Position numbers and translations under genes: made by a program
Part shown: positions 26,130-36,104 of the stretch, piece by piece
Position numbering within the stretch: position 1 is the first letter of the stretch
Layout: each line of letters starts with the position of its first letter
NCBI GenBank assembly: GCA_038025085.1
Contig: CM076140.1
Span: forward strand, 28,428,501-28,492,500
DNA length: 64,000 nt
DNA from: Tetragonia tetragonoides
Lineage: Eukaryota > Streptophyta > Magnoliopsida > Caryophyllales > Aizoaceae
Direction of reading: 5' to 3'
The notes under the pieces: model-generated
What the model was told of the DNA's origin: nothing
Database searches by the model: none
The model's input: only the letters and a program-made list of their open reading frames with translations

Positions 26130-28323
26130 CAGCTCTTACGACTATGGTGATAGAGACTGAGTTCTTTTGTGTTGTATATTAAGAGAAAGCATCCAAATAC
26201 TTTGTTTGGATTCATTAGAGTGTGAAACTACACCTAGGCTGGTTACAAGTACAAACAAGCTTCAACTCAAGGTTTTGAATGCATCTACGCGTTTTAACAG
26301 CTCTTACGACTATGGTGATAGAGACTGAGTTCTCTTGTGTTGTATATTAAGAGAATGCAGCCAAATACTTTTTTTGTATTCATTTGAGTGTGAAACTACA
26401 CCTAGGATGTTTACAAGTACAAACAAGCTTCAACTCAAGCTTTTGAATGCATTTACGCGTTTTAACAGCTCTTACGACTATGGTGATAGAGACTGAGTTC
26501 TTTTGTGTTGTATATTAAGAGAAAGCATCCAAATACTTTGTTTGGATTCATTAGAGTGTGAAACTACACCTAGGCTGGTTACAAGTACAAGCAAGCTTCA
26601 ACTCAAGGTTTTGAATGCATCTACGCGTTTTAACAGCTCTTACGACTATGGTGATAGAGACTGAGTTCTCTTGTGTTGTATATTAAGAGAATGCAGCCAA
26701 ATACTTTTTTTGTATTCATTTGAGTGTGAAACTACACCTAGGATGTTTACAAGTACAAACAAGCTTCAACTCAAGCTTTTGAATGCATTTACGCGTTTTA
26801 ACAGCTCTTACGACTATGGTGATAGAGACTGAGTTCTTTTGTGTTGTATATTAAGAGAAAGCAGCCAAATACTTTTTTTGTATTCATTTGAGTGTGAACC
26901 TACACCTATGATGTTTACAAGTACAAACAAGCTTCAACTCAAGCTTTTGAATGCATTTACGTGTTTTAACAGCTCTTACGACTAGGGTGATAGAGATTTT
27001 GTTCTTTTGTGTTGTATATTAAGATAAAGCACCCAAATGTTCTGTTTGCATTCATTTGAGTATGAAACTACACCTGGGATGTTTACAAGTGCAAACAAGC
27101 TTCAACTCAAGCTGTTGAATGCATTTACGCGTTTTAAAAGCTCATACGAGTAGGGTGAAAGAGATTTGAGTTCTTTTGTGTTGTATATTAGGAGAAAGCA
27201 TCCAAATACTTTGTTTGCTTTCATTTGAATGTGAATCTACACCTAGGATGTTTACAAGTGCAAACTAGCTTCACCTCAAGCTTTTTAATGCATTTACGAG
27301 TTTTAAAAGCTCATACGAGTAGGGTGAAAGAGATTTGAGTTCTTTTGTGTTGTATATTAAGAGAAAGCATTCAAATACATTGTTTGGATTCATTTGAGTG
27401 TGAAACTACACCTAAGATGTTTACAAGTACAAACAAACTTCAACTCAAGCTTTTGAATCCATTTACGCGTTTTAAAAGCTCATACGAATAGGGGGAAAGA
27501 GATTTGAGTTCTTTTGTGTTGTATATTAAGAGAAAGTATCCAAACACTTTATTTGCATTCATTTGAGTGTGAAATTACACCTAAGATGTTTACAAGTAGA
27601 AAAAAGCTTCAACCCAAGCTTTTGAATGCATTTACGCGTTTTAACAGCTCTTACGACTATGGTGATAGAGACGGAGTTCTTTTGTGTTGTATATTAAGAG
27701 AAAGCATCCAAATACTTTGTTTGTATTCATTTGAGTGTGAAACTACACCTAAGATGTTTACAAGTACAAACAAGCTTCAACTCAAGCCTTTGAATGCATT
27801 TACGCGTTTTAAAAGCACATACCAGTAGGGTGAAAAAGATTTGAGTTCTTTTGTGTTGTCTATTAAGAGAAAGCATCCAAATACTTTTTTGCATTCATTT
27901 GAGTGTGAAACTACACCTATGATGTTTACAAGTACAAACAAGCTTCAACTCAAGCTTCTGAATGCATTTACGCGTTTTAACAGCTCTTACGACTAGGGTG
28001 ATAGAGATTTAGTTCTTTTGTGTTGTATATTAAGAGAAAGCACCCAAATATTTTGTTTGCATTCATTTGAGTATGAATCTACACCAAGAATGTTTTAAAG
28101 TGCAAACAAGCTTCAACTCAAGCTTTTGAATGCATTTACGCGTTTTAAAAGCTCATACGAGTAGGGTGAAAGAGATTTGAGTTCTTTTGTGTTGTATATT
28201 AAGAGAAAGCATCCAAATTTTGTTTGGATTCATTTGAGTGTGAAACTACACCGAGGATGTTCACAACTACAAACAAGCTTCAACCCAAGCTTTTGAAAGC
28301 ATTTACACGTTTTAACTGGCAGT
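26130..28323 (+). repeat. Satellite mosaic and left flank of retroelement copy 1
   Basis: This copies the 15.0-16.5 kb run. A two-monomer (about 338 bp) stretch with ACCTAGGCTGG and then TTTTTTTGTATTC appears twice in succession (about 26.15 and 26.49 kb). From 27661 to 28323 the sequence matches 43081-43743 at offset 15,420, which is the left flank of the second retroelement copy. The last monomer before the element reads ATTTACACGTTTTAAC and is cut there. Between it and the LTR start are the bases TGGCAGT, which are not satellite. Confidence 0.87.
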
Positions 28324-28502
28324 TGATGTGAAATAAGTAATAAAACGGAAATTAACCTTTGATAGTATCACACAAAGGGATCTTGTTCAAGAATCACTCA
28401 AGAACAACTCACGAATCACTCGTAAGGGTTTCAACCTGAATCACTCAGTTTCAGAGGTAAATACTCACGTATTCAATAATTAATCATCAAAGCACGAGTT
28501 TA
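28324..28502 (-). repeat. 3' LTR of TE1, truncated
   Basis: This is the first 179 bp (plus-strand order) of the LTR, beginning TGATGTGAAATAAGTAAT and ending GCACGAGTTTA, where a deletion joins it to internal sequence. The TATA-box part and the outer end of the LTR are lost. It retains one A that the equivalent LTR of TE2 lacks (AATAATTAATC against AATATTAATC). Confidence 0.9.
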
Positions 28503-28506
28503 TCTT

Positions 28507-29266
28507 TAATTATCTTTATAGGAGTCAATTTAATGCATAACCACCAAAGGAACTCGATGTAAACAAGAATAGATGTTCTCTTGCTAGTTCCTTTGTTGTT
28601 CTGTTTACTTTGCACACTTGCTCCCGCATCAATCTCCCTTTCTTCAAAAAGAATTGTCCTCAGTTCTTCGTATATAGTAATCTTCTCCCAAACCTGTATA
28701 TTCATCAAATTTTCCTTACAAATTTCCAATGAACCCACAAGGTTAAGAGCCTTGCTGCTGTCTTCATGATGGACATCTCTTTCTTGTTCTTAATCAAAGC
28801 TAGATTCAAGAAGTTCCAACTCCATCTCGGATTCCTCTTGCATGTCATCAATATAATCAAGATCTTCAAGGAAATCACCAATATTTTCTGGTTCAATGAA
28901 TATTTCTTCGATAAACTCATCAACCACAGTTGGTAGTCTTGAATTATTAACTTGAACAACAATAAGGGGGTCAATATTATTGGTCTTTTCTTGTGAATCT
29001 TCAATAGGAACAATATCTTTAAAGTAATCATCAAGATCTGGTTTTCCTTTGAATGTATCCACAACAAAGAGCCTATCTTCATTGATGGGTTGATCATTTA
29101 TTATGCATCCTTTCATGTAGTCCAACTTATGATTTCGATGTTGACGCACTTGTTGGTATGCTTGTTGTGCTCGTAGGTGCACTAGTTGTTGCTCCTTCTC
29201 TTGCCTCTCAATCTTGAGAGCTATCTTGCAAACATACTCAAAGGATATGTAAGGAACAAGCTCCAC
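28507..29266 (-). pseudogene. Gag downstream region of TE1, broken
   Basis: This is the downstream part of the element's reading frame, in a different frame from the Gag core at 29277-29974. The beginning (MELVPYISFEYVCKIALKIE, from 29266) matches the end of a plant Ty3/gypsy Gag core. A glutamine- and arginine-rich stretch and a strongly acidic stretch (residues about 75-158) follow. The frame stops at 28790-28792 because a CAA codon present in TE2 is TAA here. Further readable sequence continues to the deletion junction at 28507. No CCHC zinc knuckle, protease or polymerase motif is visible. This is a non-functional relic. Confidence 0.85.
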
Positions 29267-29276
29267 CTTGCGCCTT

Positions 29277-29974
29277 TTAAGTTGAGTTTAGTCCTTTGAT
29301 GAATCTTGCAATCTTTAACTCTTCCCTCTCCACGAGATCACACATCATGTGCGCGTTTTCAAACTTTTGGAGGTAGTCTTGTACACTTGAGGTTTCTTGG
29401 CTTAAGGACGTGAGTTTCAAGAACTGTGCTTGCTCAAACTCTTTAGGCAAAAATTGGTTCTTTAAATGTTTCTTGAGTTTGTCCCAAGTCTCAATCTTTG
29501 CTTTCCCGTCCTTCTTGCGTCGAGACTTTAGTTTTTCATACCAAAAAGAAGCATGCTTGGTGAGTTTATGCGTGGCTAACTTGCATCTTCGCCGCTCATC
29601 ATACTCCTTGTATTCAAAGACTCTCTCTCCATAGTTCTAAGCCAATCAAGAAATGCCTCTGGATCGTAGGAACTGTCATATTCAGGGAGTTCGACTTTCA
29701 AGTTCCTATCATCATCATAGGGGTGTCGTGGTTTAGGAGCGTCATTGGTTCTAGTCCCACTTGTGTCTTCAAACTCCTCATCGAAGTTGGGGTCACGGTT
29801 GTGGTTTCTCCAATGAATTCCGCGCATCCTTGTCTCCATGTTTTCCCTATCTTCTTGGTTTCTTCTTTCCATAGCAGCCATCCGCTCTGCCATCCGCTCT
29901 TCTTGAGTTTTGAAAGATGCCCTGAGATCCTCCATGGCTGTTAACAACTTTGCTAGTTCGTTAGGCTCACCCAT
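29277..29974 (-). pseudogene. gag: Gag core of TE1, frameshifted
   Basis: This is the retrotransposon capsid-type Gag region, equivalent to 45218-45913 in TE2. The likely start is the Met at 29974 (MGEPNELAKLL). Upstream frame runs through the primer-binding site and LTR, so an earlier start is unlikely. The first part is a charged, heptad-like helix (about residues 6-50), followed by the DPEAFLDWLRTMER motif typical of Ty3/gypsy Gag. A two-base TC insertion in the CTCTCTCTCC run at 29621-29629 then shifts the frame, and translation ends shortly after. The rest of the core continues in another frame to 29277. The end of the core also carries the frameshift shared with TE2. Confidence 0.87.
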
Positions 29975-30121
29975 AGCTTTGGTTGTTGGTTTCTTGGGGG
30001 TTTCTTGGCTGTCTTCGTGAACATAGGGCGGATCTTGCAAGAATCTTTCTCTAAAGCTCGCTATGGTGTCGTGTTTATGCTCAGGACCGTGTTGTTTAAA
30101 CTTAAGAAAGCTCAAACCTTT

Positions 30122-30134
30122 GGCTCTGATACCA
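30122..30134 (-). other. Primer-binding site of TE1 (initiator-Met tRNA type)
   Basis: On the minus strand this reads TGGTATCAGAGCC, the standard plant LTR-retrotransposon site complementary to the 3' end of initiator-methionine tRNA. It lies three bases inside the 5' LTR, as expected, and fixes the element's orientation as minus. Confidence 0.92.
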
Positions 30135-30137
30135 AGT

Positions 30138-30759
30138 TGATGTGAAATAAGTAACAAAACGGAAATTAACCTTTGATAGTATCACACAAAGGGATCTTGT
30201 TCAAGAATCACTCAAGAACAACTCACGAATCACTCGTAAGGGTTTCAACCTGAATCACTCAGTTTGAGGGGTAAATACTCACGTATTAAATAATTAATCA
30301 CCAAAGCACGAGTTTACAGTAGCAAAGATCTCCCCTATTTATAGACAAAGAAATCTAAAGCTATTCGGAATCCTAATCCTAGTCCGAATAGGAAACTAAC
30401 TACGAAACTGACTACAATTGTAAAACGGACTAACTAACAGCTTTCCTAACACCTAATGGACTCCTAATGCTAATAATAATCAGATTATTACTTTCCTAAA
30501 CATACTCTAACTAATTAAGGAAATAGGCAAACGAAATCAAACTCAAACAGCTAATTACTTGGCGCCCAAGGCTAAAACCGCTGGAACAGTTTTGCTCTGT
30601 AACTTCAATTGCCTTTTCAACTCCTTTACGTTCTGAATATGGGAAAACTCAAAGCATGGGAGTTTTAGATGTCGTTTCCAGCTTTCTACAGAACTTTGAA
30701 TCACCACGATCCCATGTCGTATGAGTGAGTTATGATTAAAATACGAACCAGTGTAGAAG
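30138..30759 (-). repeat. 5' LTR of TE1, 622 bp
   Basis: This direct repeat of the LTR sequence is complete except perhaps for its outermost 6 bp. On the plus strand it begins TGATGTGAAATAAGTAAC and ends CCAGTGTAGAAG, then passes directly into satellite (AGATTGGAGTTC). It differs from the 5' LTR of TE2 by about two bases (near 30447 and 30691), far fewer than the differences between the two LTRs of TE2. Confidence 0.92.
30335..30344 (-). promoter_or_regulatory. TATA box in 5' LTR of TE1
   Basis: The minus strand reads CTATAAATAG followed by GGG, a good match to a plant TATA element in the expected LTR promoter position. It is identical in the TE2 LTRs. Activity is inferred, not shown. Confidence 0.65.
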
Positions 30760-33700
30760 AGATTGGAGTTCTTTTGTGTTGTATATTAAGAGAAAGCATC
30801 CAAATATTTTGTTTGCATTCATTTGAGTGTGAAACTACACCTAGGATGTTTACAAGTACAAACAAGCTTCAACTCAATCTTTTGAATGCATCTACGCGTT
30901 TTAAAAGCAGTTACGACTAGGGTGATAGAGATCGAGTTCTTTTGTGTTGTATATTAAGATAAAGCACCCAAATGTTTTGTTTGCATTCATTTCAGTATGA
31001 AACTACACCTAGAATGTTTTAAAGTGCAAACAAGCTTCAACTCAAGCTTTTGAATGCATTTATGCGTTTTAAAAGCTCTTACGAGTAGGGTGAAAGAGAT
31101 ATGAGTTCTTTTGTGTTGTATATTAAGAGAAAGCATCCAAATACTTTGTTTGGATTCATTTGAGTGTGAAACTACACCTTGGATGTTTACAAGTACAAAC
31201 AAGCTTCAAATCAAGCTTTTGAATGCATTTACGCGTTTTAAGAGCTCATACGAGTAGGGTGAAAGAGATTTGAGTTCTTTTGTGTTGTATATTAAGAGAA
31301 AGCATCCAAATACTTTGTTTGGATTCATTTGAGTGTGAAACTACACCTTTGATGTTTACAAGTACAAACAAGTTTCAACTCAAGCTTTTGAATGCATTTA
31401 CGCGTTTTAAAAGCTCATACGAGTAGGGTGAAAGAGATTTGAGTTCTTTTGTGTTGTATATTAAGAGAAAGAATCCAAATACTTTGTTTGGATTCATTTG
31501 AGTGTAAAAGTACACCTAGGATGTTTACAAGTAAAAACAAGCTTCAACTCAAACTTTTGAATGCATTTAAGCGTTTTAGGCTCATACGAGTAGGGTGAAA
31601 GGGATTTGAGATCTTTTGTGTTGTATATTAAGAGAAAGCATCCAAATACTTTGTTTGGATTCATTTGAGTGTGAAACTACACCTCGGATGTTTACAAGTA
31701 CAAACAAGCTTCAACTCAAGCTTTTAAATGCATTTACGCGTTTTAAAAGTTTATACGAGTAGGGTAAAAGAGATTTGAGTTCTTTTGTGTTGTATATTAC
31801 GAGAAAGCATCCAAATACTTTGTTTGGATTTGTTTGAGTGTGAAACTACACCTAGGATGTTTACAAGTACAAACAAGCTTCAACTTAAGCTTTTGAATGC
31901 ATCTACGCGTTTTAAAAGCTCTTACGACTAGGGTGAAAGAGATCGAGTTCTTTTGTGTTGTATATTAAGATAAAGCACCCAAATGTTTTGTTTGCATTCA
32001 TGTGAGTATGAAACTACACCTTGGATGTTTACAAGTACAAATAAGCTTCAACTCAAGCTTTTGAATGCATTTACGCGTTTTAAAAGTTTATACGAGTAGG
32101 GTGAAAGAGATTTCAGTTCTTTTGTGTTGTATATTAAGAGAAAGCATCGAAATACTTTGTTTGGATTCATTTGAGTGTGAAACTACACCTCGGATGTTTA
32201 CAAGTACAAACAAGCTTCAACTCAAGCTTTTGAATGCATTTACGCGTTGTAACAGCTCTTATGACTAGGGTGATAGAGATTGAGTTCTTTTGTGTTGTAT
32301 ATTAAGAGAAAGCACCAAAATGTTTTGTTTGTATTCATTTGAGTATGAAACTACACCAAGAATGTTTTAAAGTGCAAACAACTTCAACTCAAGCTTTTGA
32401 ATGCATTTACGCGTTGTAAAAGCTCATACGAGTAGGGTGAAAGAGATTTGAGATCTGTTGTGTTGTATATTAAGATAAAGCATCCAAATACTTTGTTTGG
32501 ATTCGTTTGAGTGTGAAACTACACCAAGGAAGTTTACAAGTACAAACAAGCTTCAACTCAAGCTTTTGAATGCATTTACGCGTTGTAACAGCTCTTACGA
32601 CTAGGGTGATAGAGATTGAGTTCTTTTGTGTTGTATATTACGAGTAGGGTGAAAGAGATTTGAGTTTTTTTGTGTTGTATATTAATAGAAAGCATCCAAA
32701 TACTTTGTTTGCATTCATTTGAGTATGAAACTACACCAAGAATGTTTTAATGTGCAAACCACTTCAACTCAAGCTTTTGAATGCATTTACGCGTTTTAAA
32801 AGCTCATACGAGTAGGGTGAAAGAGATTTGAGTTTTTTTGTGTTGTATATTAATAGAAAGCATCCAAATACTTTGTTTGCATTCATTTGAGTATGAAACT
32901 ACACCTAGGAAGTTTACAAGTACAACCAAGCTTCAACTCAAGCTTTTGAATGCATTTACGCGTTATAAAAGCTCATACGAGTAGGGTGAAAGAGAATTGG
33001 GTTCTTTTGTGTTGTGTATTAAGAGAAAGCATTCAAATACTTTGCTTGGATTCATTTGAGTGTGAAACTAAACCTTGGATGTTTACAAGTACAAATAAGC
33101 TTCAACTCAAGCTTTTTAATGCATTTACGCGTTTTAAAAGCTCATACGAGTACGGTGAAAGAGATTTCAGTTCTTTTGTGTTGTATATTTAGAAAAAGAA
33201 TCCAAATGCTTTGTTTGGATTCATTTGAGTGTGAAACTACACCTCGGATGTTTATAAGTACAAACAAGCTTCAACTCAAGCTTTTGAATGCATTTACGCG
33301 TTTTAAAAGCTCATACGAGTAGGGTGATAGAGATTGAGTTCTTTTGGGTTGTATATTAAGAGAAAGCACCCAAACGTTTTGTTTGCATTCATTTGAGTAT
33401 GAAACTACACCAAGAATGTTTTAAAGTGCAAACAACTTCAACTCAAGCTTTTGAATGCATTTACGCGTTGTAAAAGCTCATACGAGTAGGGTGAAAGAGA
33501 TTTGAGATCTTTTGTGTTGTATATTAAGAAAAAGCATCCAAATACTTTGTTTGGATTCATTTGAGTGTGAAACTACACCTAGGAAGTTTACAAGTACAAA
33601 CAAGCTTCAACTCAAGCTTTTGAATGGACTTACGCGTTTTAAAAGCTCATGCGAGTAGGGTGAAAGAGATTTAAGTTCTTTTGTGTTGTATATTAAGAGA

Positions 33701-36104
33701 GCATCCAAATACTTTGTTTGGATTCATTTGAGTGTGAAACTACACCTCGGATGTTTACAAGTACAAACAAGCTTCAACTCAAGCTTTTGAATGCATTTAC
33801 GCGTCGTGACAGCTCTTACGACTAGGGTGATAGAGATTGAGTTCTTTTGTGATGTATATTAAGAGAAAGCACCAAAATATTTTGTTTGCATTCATTTGAG
33901 TATGAAACTACACAAAGAATGTTTTAAAGTCCAAACAACTTCAACTCAAGCTTTTGAATGCATTTACGCGTTGTAAAAGCTCATACGAGTAGGGTGAAAG
34001 AGATTTGAGATCTTTTGTGTTGTATATTAAGAGAAAGCATTCAAATACTTTGTTTGGATTCATTTGATGGGGAAACTACACCTAGGAAGTTTACAAGTAC
34101 AAACAAGCTTTAACTCAAGCTTTTGAATGCATTTACGCGTTGTAAAAGCTCTTACGACTAGGGTGATAGAGATTGAGTTCTTTTGTGTTGTATATTAAGA
34201 GAAAGCACCAAAATGTTTTGTTTGCATTCATTTGAGTATGAAACTACACCAAGAATATTTTAAAGTGCAAACAACTTCAACTCAAGCTTTTGAATGCATT
34301 TACGCGTTGTAAAAGCTCATACGAGTAGGGTGAAAGAGATTTGAGATCTTTTGTGTTGTTATATCAAGAGAAAGCATCCAAATACTTTGTTTGGATTCAT
34401 TTGAGTGTAAAACTACACCTAGGAAGTTTACAAGTACAAACAAGCTTCAACTCATGCTTTTGAATTCATTTACGCGTTATAAAAGCTCATACGAGTAGGG
34501 TGAAGGAGATTTGAGTTCTTTTGAGTTGTATATTAAGAGAAAACATCCAAAAACTTTGCTTGGATTCATTTGAGTGTGAAACTACACCTCGGATGTTTAC
34601 AAGTACAAACAAGCTTCAACTCAAGCTTTTGAATGCATTTACGCGTTTTAAAAGCTCATACGAGTAGGGCGATAGAGATTGAGTTCTTTTGTGTTGTATA
34701 TTAAGAGAAAGCACCCAATTGTTTTGTTTGCACTCATTTGAGTATGAAATTACACCAAGAATGTTTTAAAGTGCAAACAAGCTTCAACTAAAGCTTTTGA
34801 ATGGATTTACGCGTTTTAAAAGCTCATACGAATAGGGTGAAAGAGATTTGAGTTCTTTTGTGTTGTATATTAACAGAAAGCATCCAAATACTTTGTTTGG
34901 ATTAATTTGAGTGTGAAACTACACCTAGGATGTTTACAAGTACAAACAAGCTTAAACACAAGCTTTTACGCGTTTTAAAAGCTCATACGAGTAGGGTGAA
35001 AGAGATATGAGTTCTTTTGTGTTGTATATTAAGAGAAAGCATCCAAATACTTTGTTTGGTTTCATTTGAGTGTGAAACTACACCTAGGAATTTTACAAGT
35101 ACAAACAAGCTTCATCGCAAACTTTTGAATGCATTTAAGCGTTTTAAGCTCATACGAGTAGGGTGAAAGGGATTTGAGTTCTTTTTTGTTGTATATTAAG
35201 AGAAAGCATCCAAATACTTTGTTTGGATTCATTTGAGTGTGAAACTACACCTAGGATGTTTACAAGTACAAACAAGCTTCAACTCAAGCTTTTGAATGCA
35301 TTCACGCGTTTTAAAAGCTCATACGAGTAGGGTGATAGAGATTGAGTTCTTTTGTGTTGTATATTAAGAGAATGCGCCCAAATTTTTTGTTTGCATTTAT
35401 TTGAGTATTAAACTACAGCAAGAATGTATTAAAGTGCAAACAAGCTTCAACTCAAACTTTTGAATGCATTTACGCGTTCTAAAATCTCATACGAGTAGGG
35501 TGAAAGAGATTTGAGTTCTTTTGTGTTGTATATTAAGAGAAAGCATCCAAATACTTTGTTTGGATTCATTTGAATGTGAAACTAAACCTAGAATGTTTAC
35601 AAGTACAAACAAGCTTCAACTCAAGCTTTTGAATGCATTTAACGTTTTAAAAGCTCTTACGAATAGGGTGATAGAGATTGAGTTCTTTTGTGTTGTATAT
35701 TAAGAGAAAGCACCCAATTGTTTTGTTTGCACTCATTTGAGTATGAAACTACACGAAGAATATTTTAAAGTGCAAACAAGCTTCAACTCAAGCTTTTGAA
35801 TGCATCTACGCGTTTTAAAAGCTCATACGAGTAGGGTGAATGAGATTTGGGTTCTTTTGTGTTGTAGATTCAGAGAAAGCATCCAAATACTTTGTTTAGA
35901 TTCATTTGAGTGTGAAACTAGACCTTGGATGTTTACAAGTACAAACAAGCTTCAACTCAAACTTTTGAATGCATTTACGCGTTGTAACAGCTCTTACGAC
36001 TAGGGTGATAGTGATTGAGTTCTTTTGTGTTGTATATTAAGAGAAAGCACCCAAATGTTTTGTTTGCATTCATTTGAGTATGAAACTACAACAAGAATGT
36101 TTAC
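30760..36104 (+). repeat. Satellite right flank of TE1
   Basis: Monomers here tend to alternate between the A-like type (CATCCAAATACTTTG, ACACCTAGGATG) and the B-like type (CACCCAAATGTTTTG, ACACCAAGAATGTTTTAAAG). The block matches 46699-50864, the right flank of TE2, at offset 15,939/15,938 up to about 32.8 kb and at about 14,760 from about 34.06 kb. TE1's flank therefore has a net seven extra monomers (about 1,177 bp). At 36104/36105 the monomer is cut and joined to segment C (GAATGTTTAC to AAAAAGCATCC). No gene seen. Confidence 0.88.
32618..32661 (+). repeat. Monomer remnant of 44 bp
   Basis: The monomer is reduced to 44 bp: GTTGTATATTA joins directly to CGAGTAGGGTGAAAG, removing about 125 bp. 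The identical junction is at 48556-48599 in the TE2 flank, so the deletion predates the duplication. Confidence 0.88.

Larger units (their letters stand above)
28324..30759 (-). mobile_element. Degraded non-autonomous LTR retroelement, copy 1 (TE1)
   Basis: This 2,436-bp insertion interrupts the satellite and is read on the minus strand. On the plus strand the order is a truncated 3' LTR (28324-28502), an internal remnant, the primer-binding site (30122-30134) and a full 5' LTR (30138-30759). The internal region encodes only broken Gag. Compared with TE2, 526 bp are missing (most of the 3' LTR plus adjoining internal sequence) and replaced by a 4-bp filler TCTT at 28503-28506. TE1 also has a 2-bp TC insertion near 29621-29629 that shifts the gag frame and a nonsense change at 28790-28792. 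No target-site duplication is seen. Satellite on both sides matches that around TE2, so this is a duplicated insertion and not an independent one. Confidence 0.92.

Noticed and set aside
28581..28769. Plus-strand 62-codon hydrophobic frame (also 44522-44710)
   Set aside because: It is antisense to the acidic Gag-downstream region of the retroelement. The hydrophobic look comes from the complement of acidic and polar codons.
28324..30759. Two independent retroelement insertions
   Set aside because: Identical junction bases, shared gag frame break and collinear flanking satellite show duplication of one insertion.
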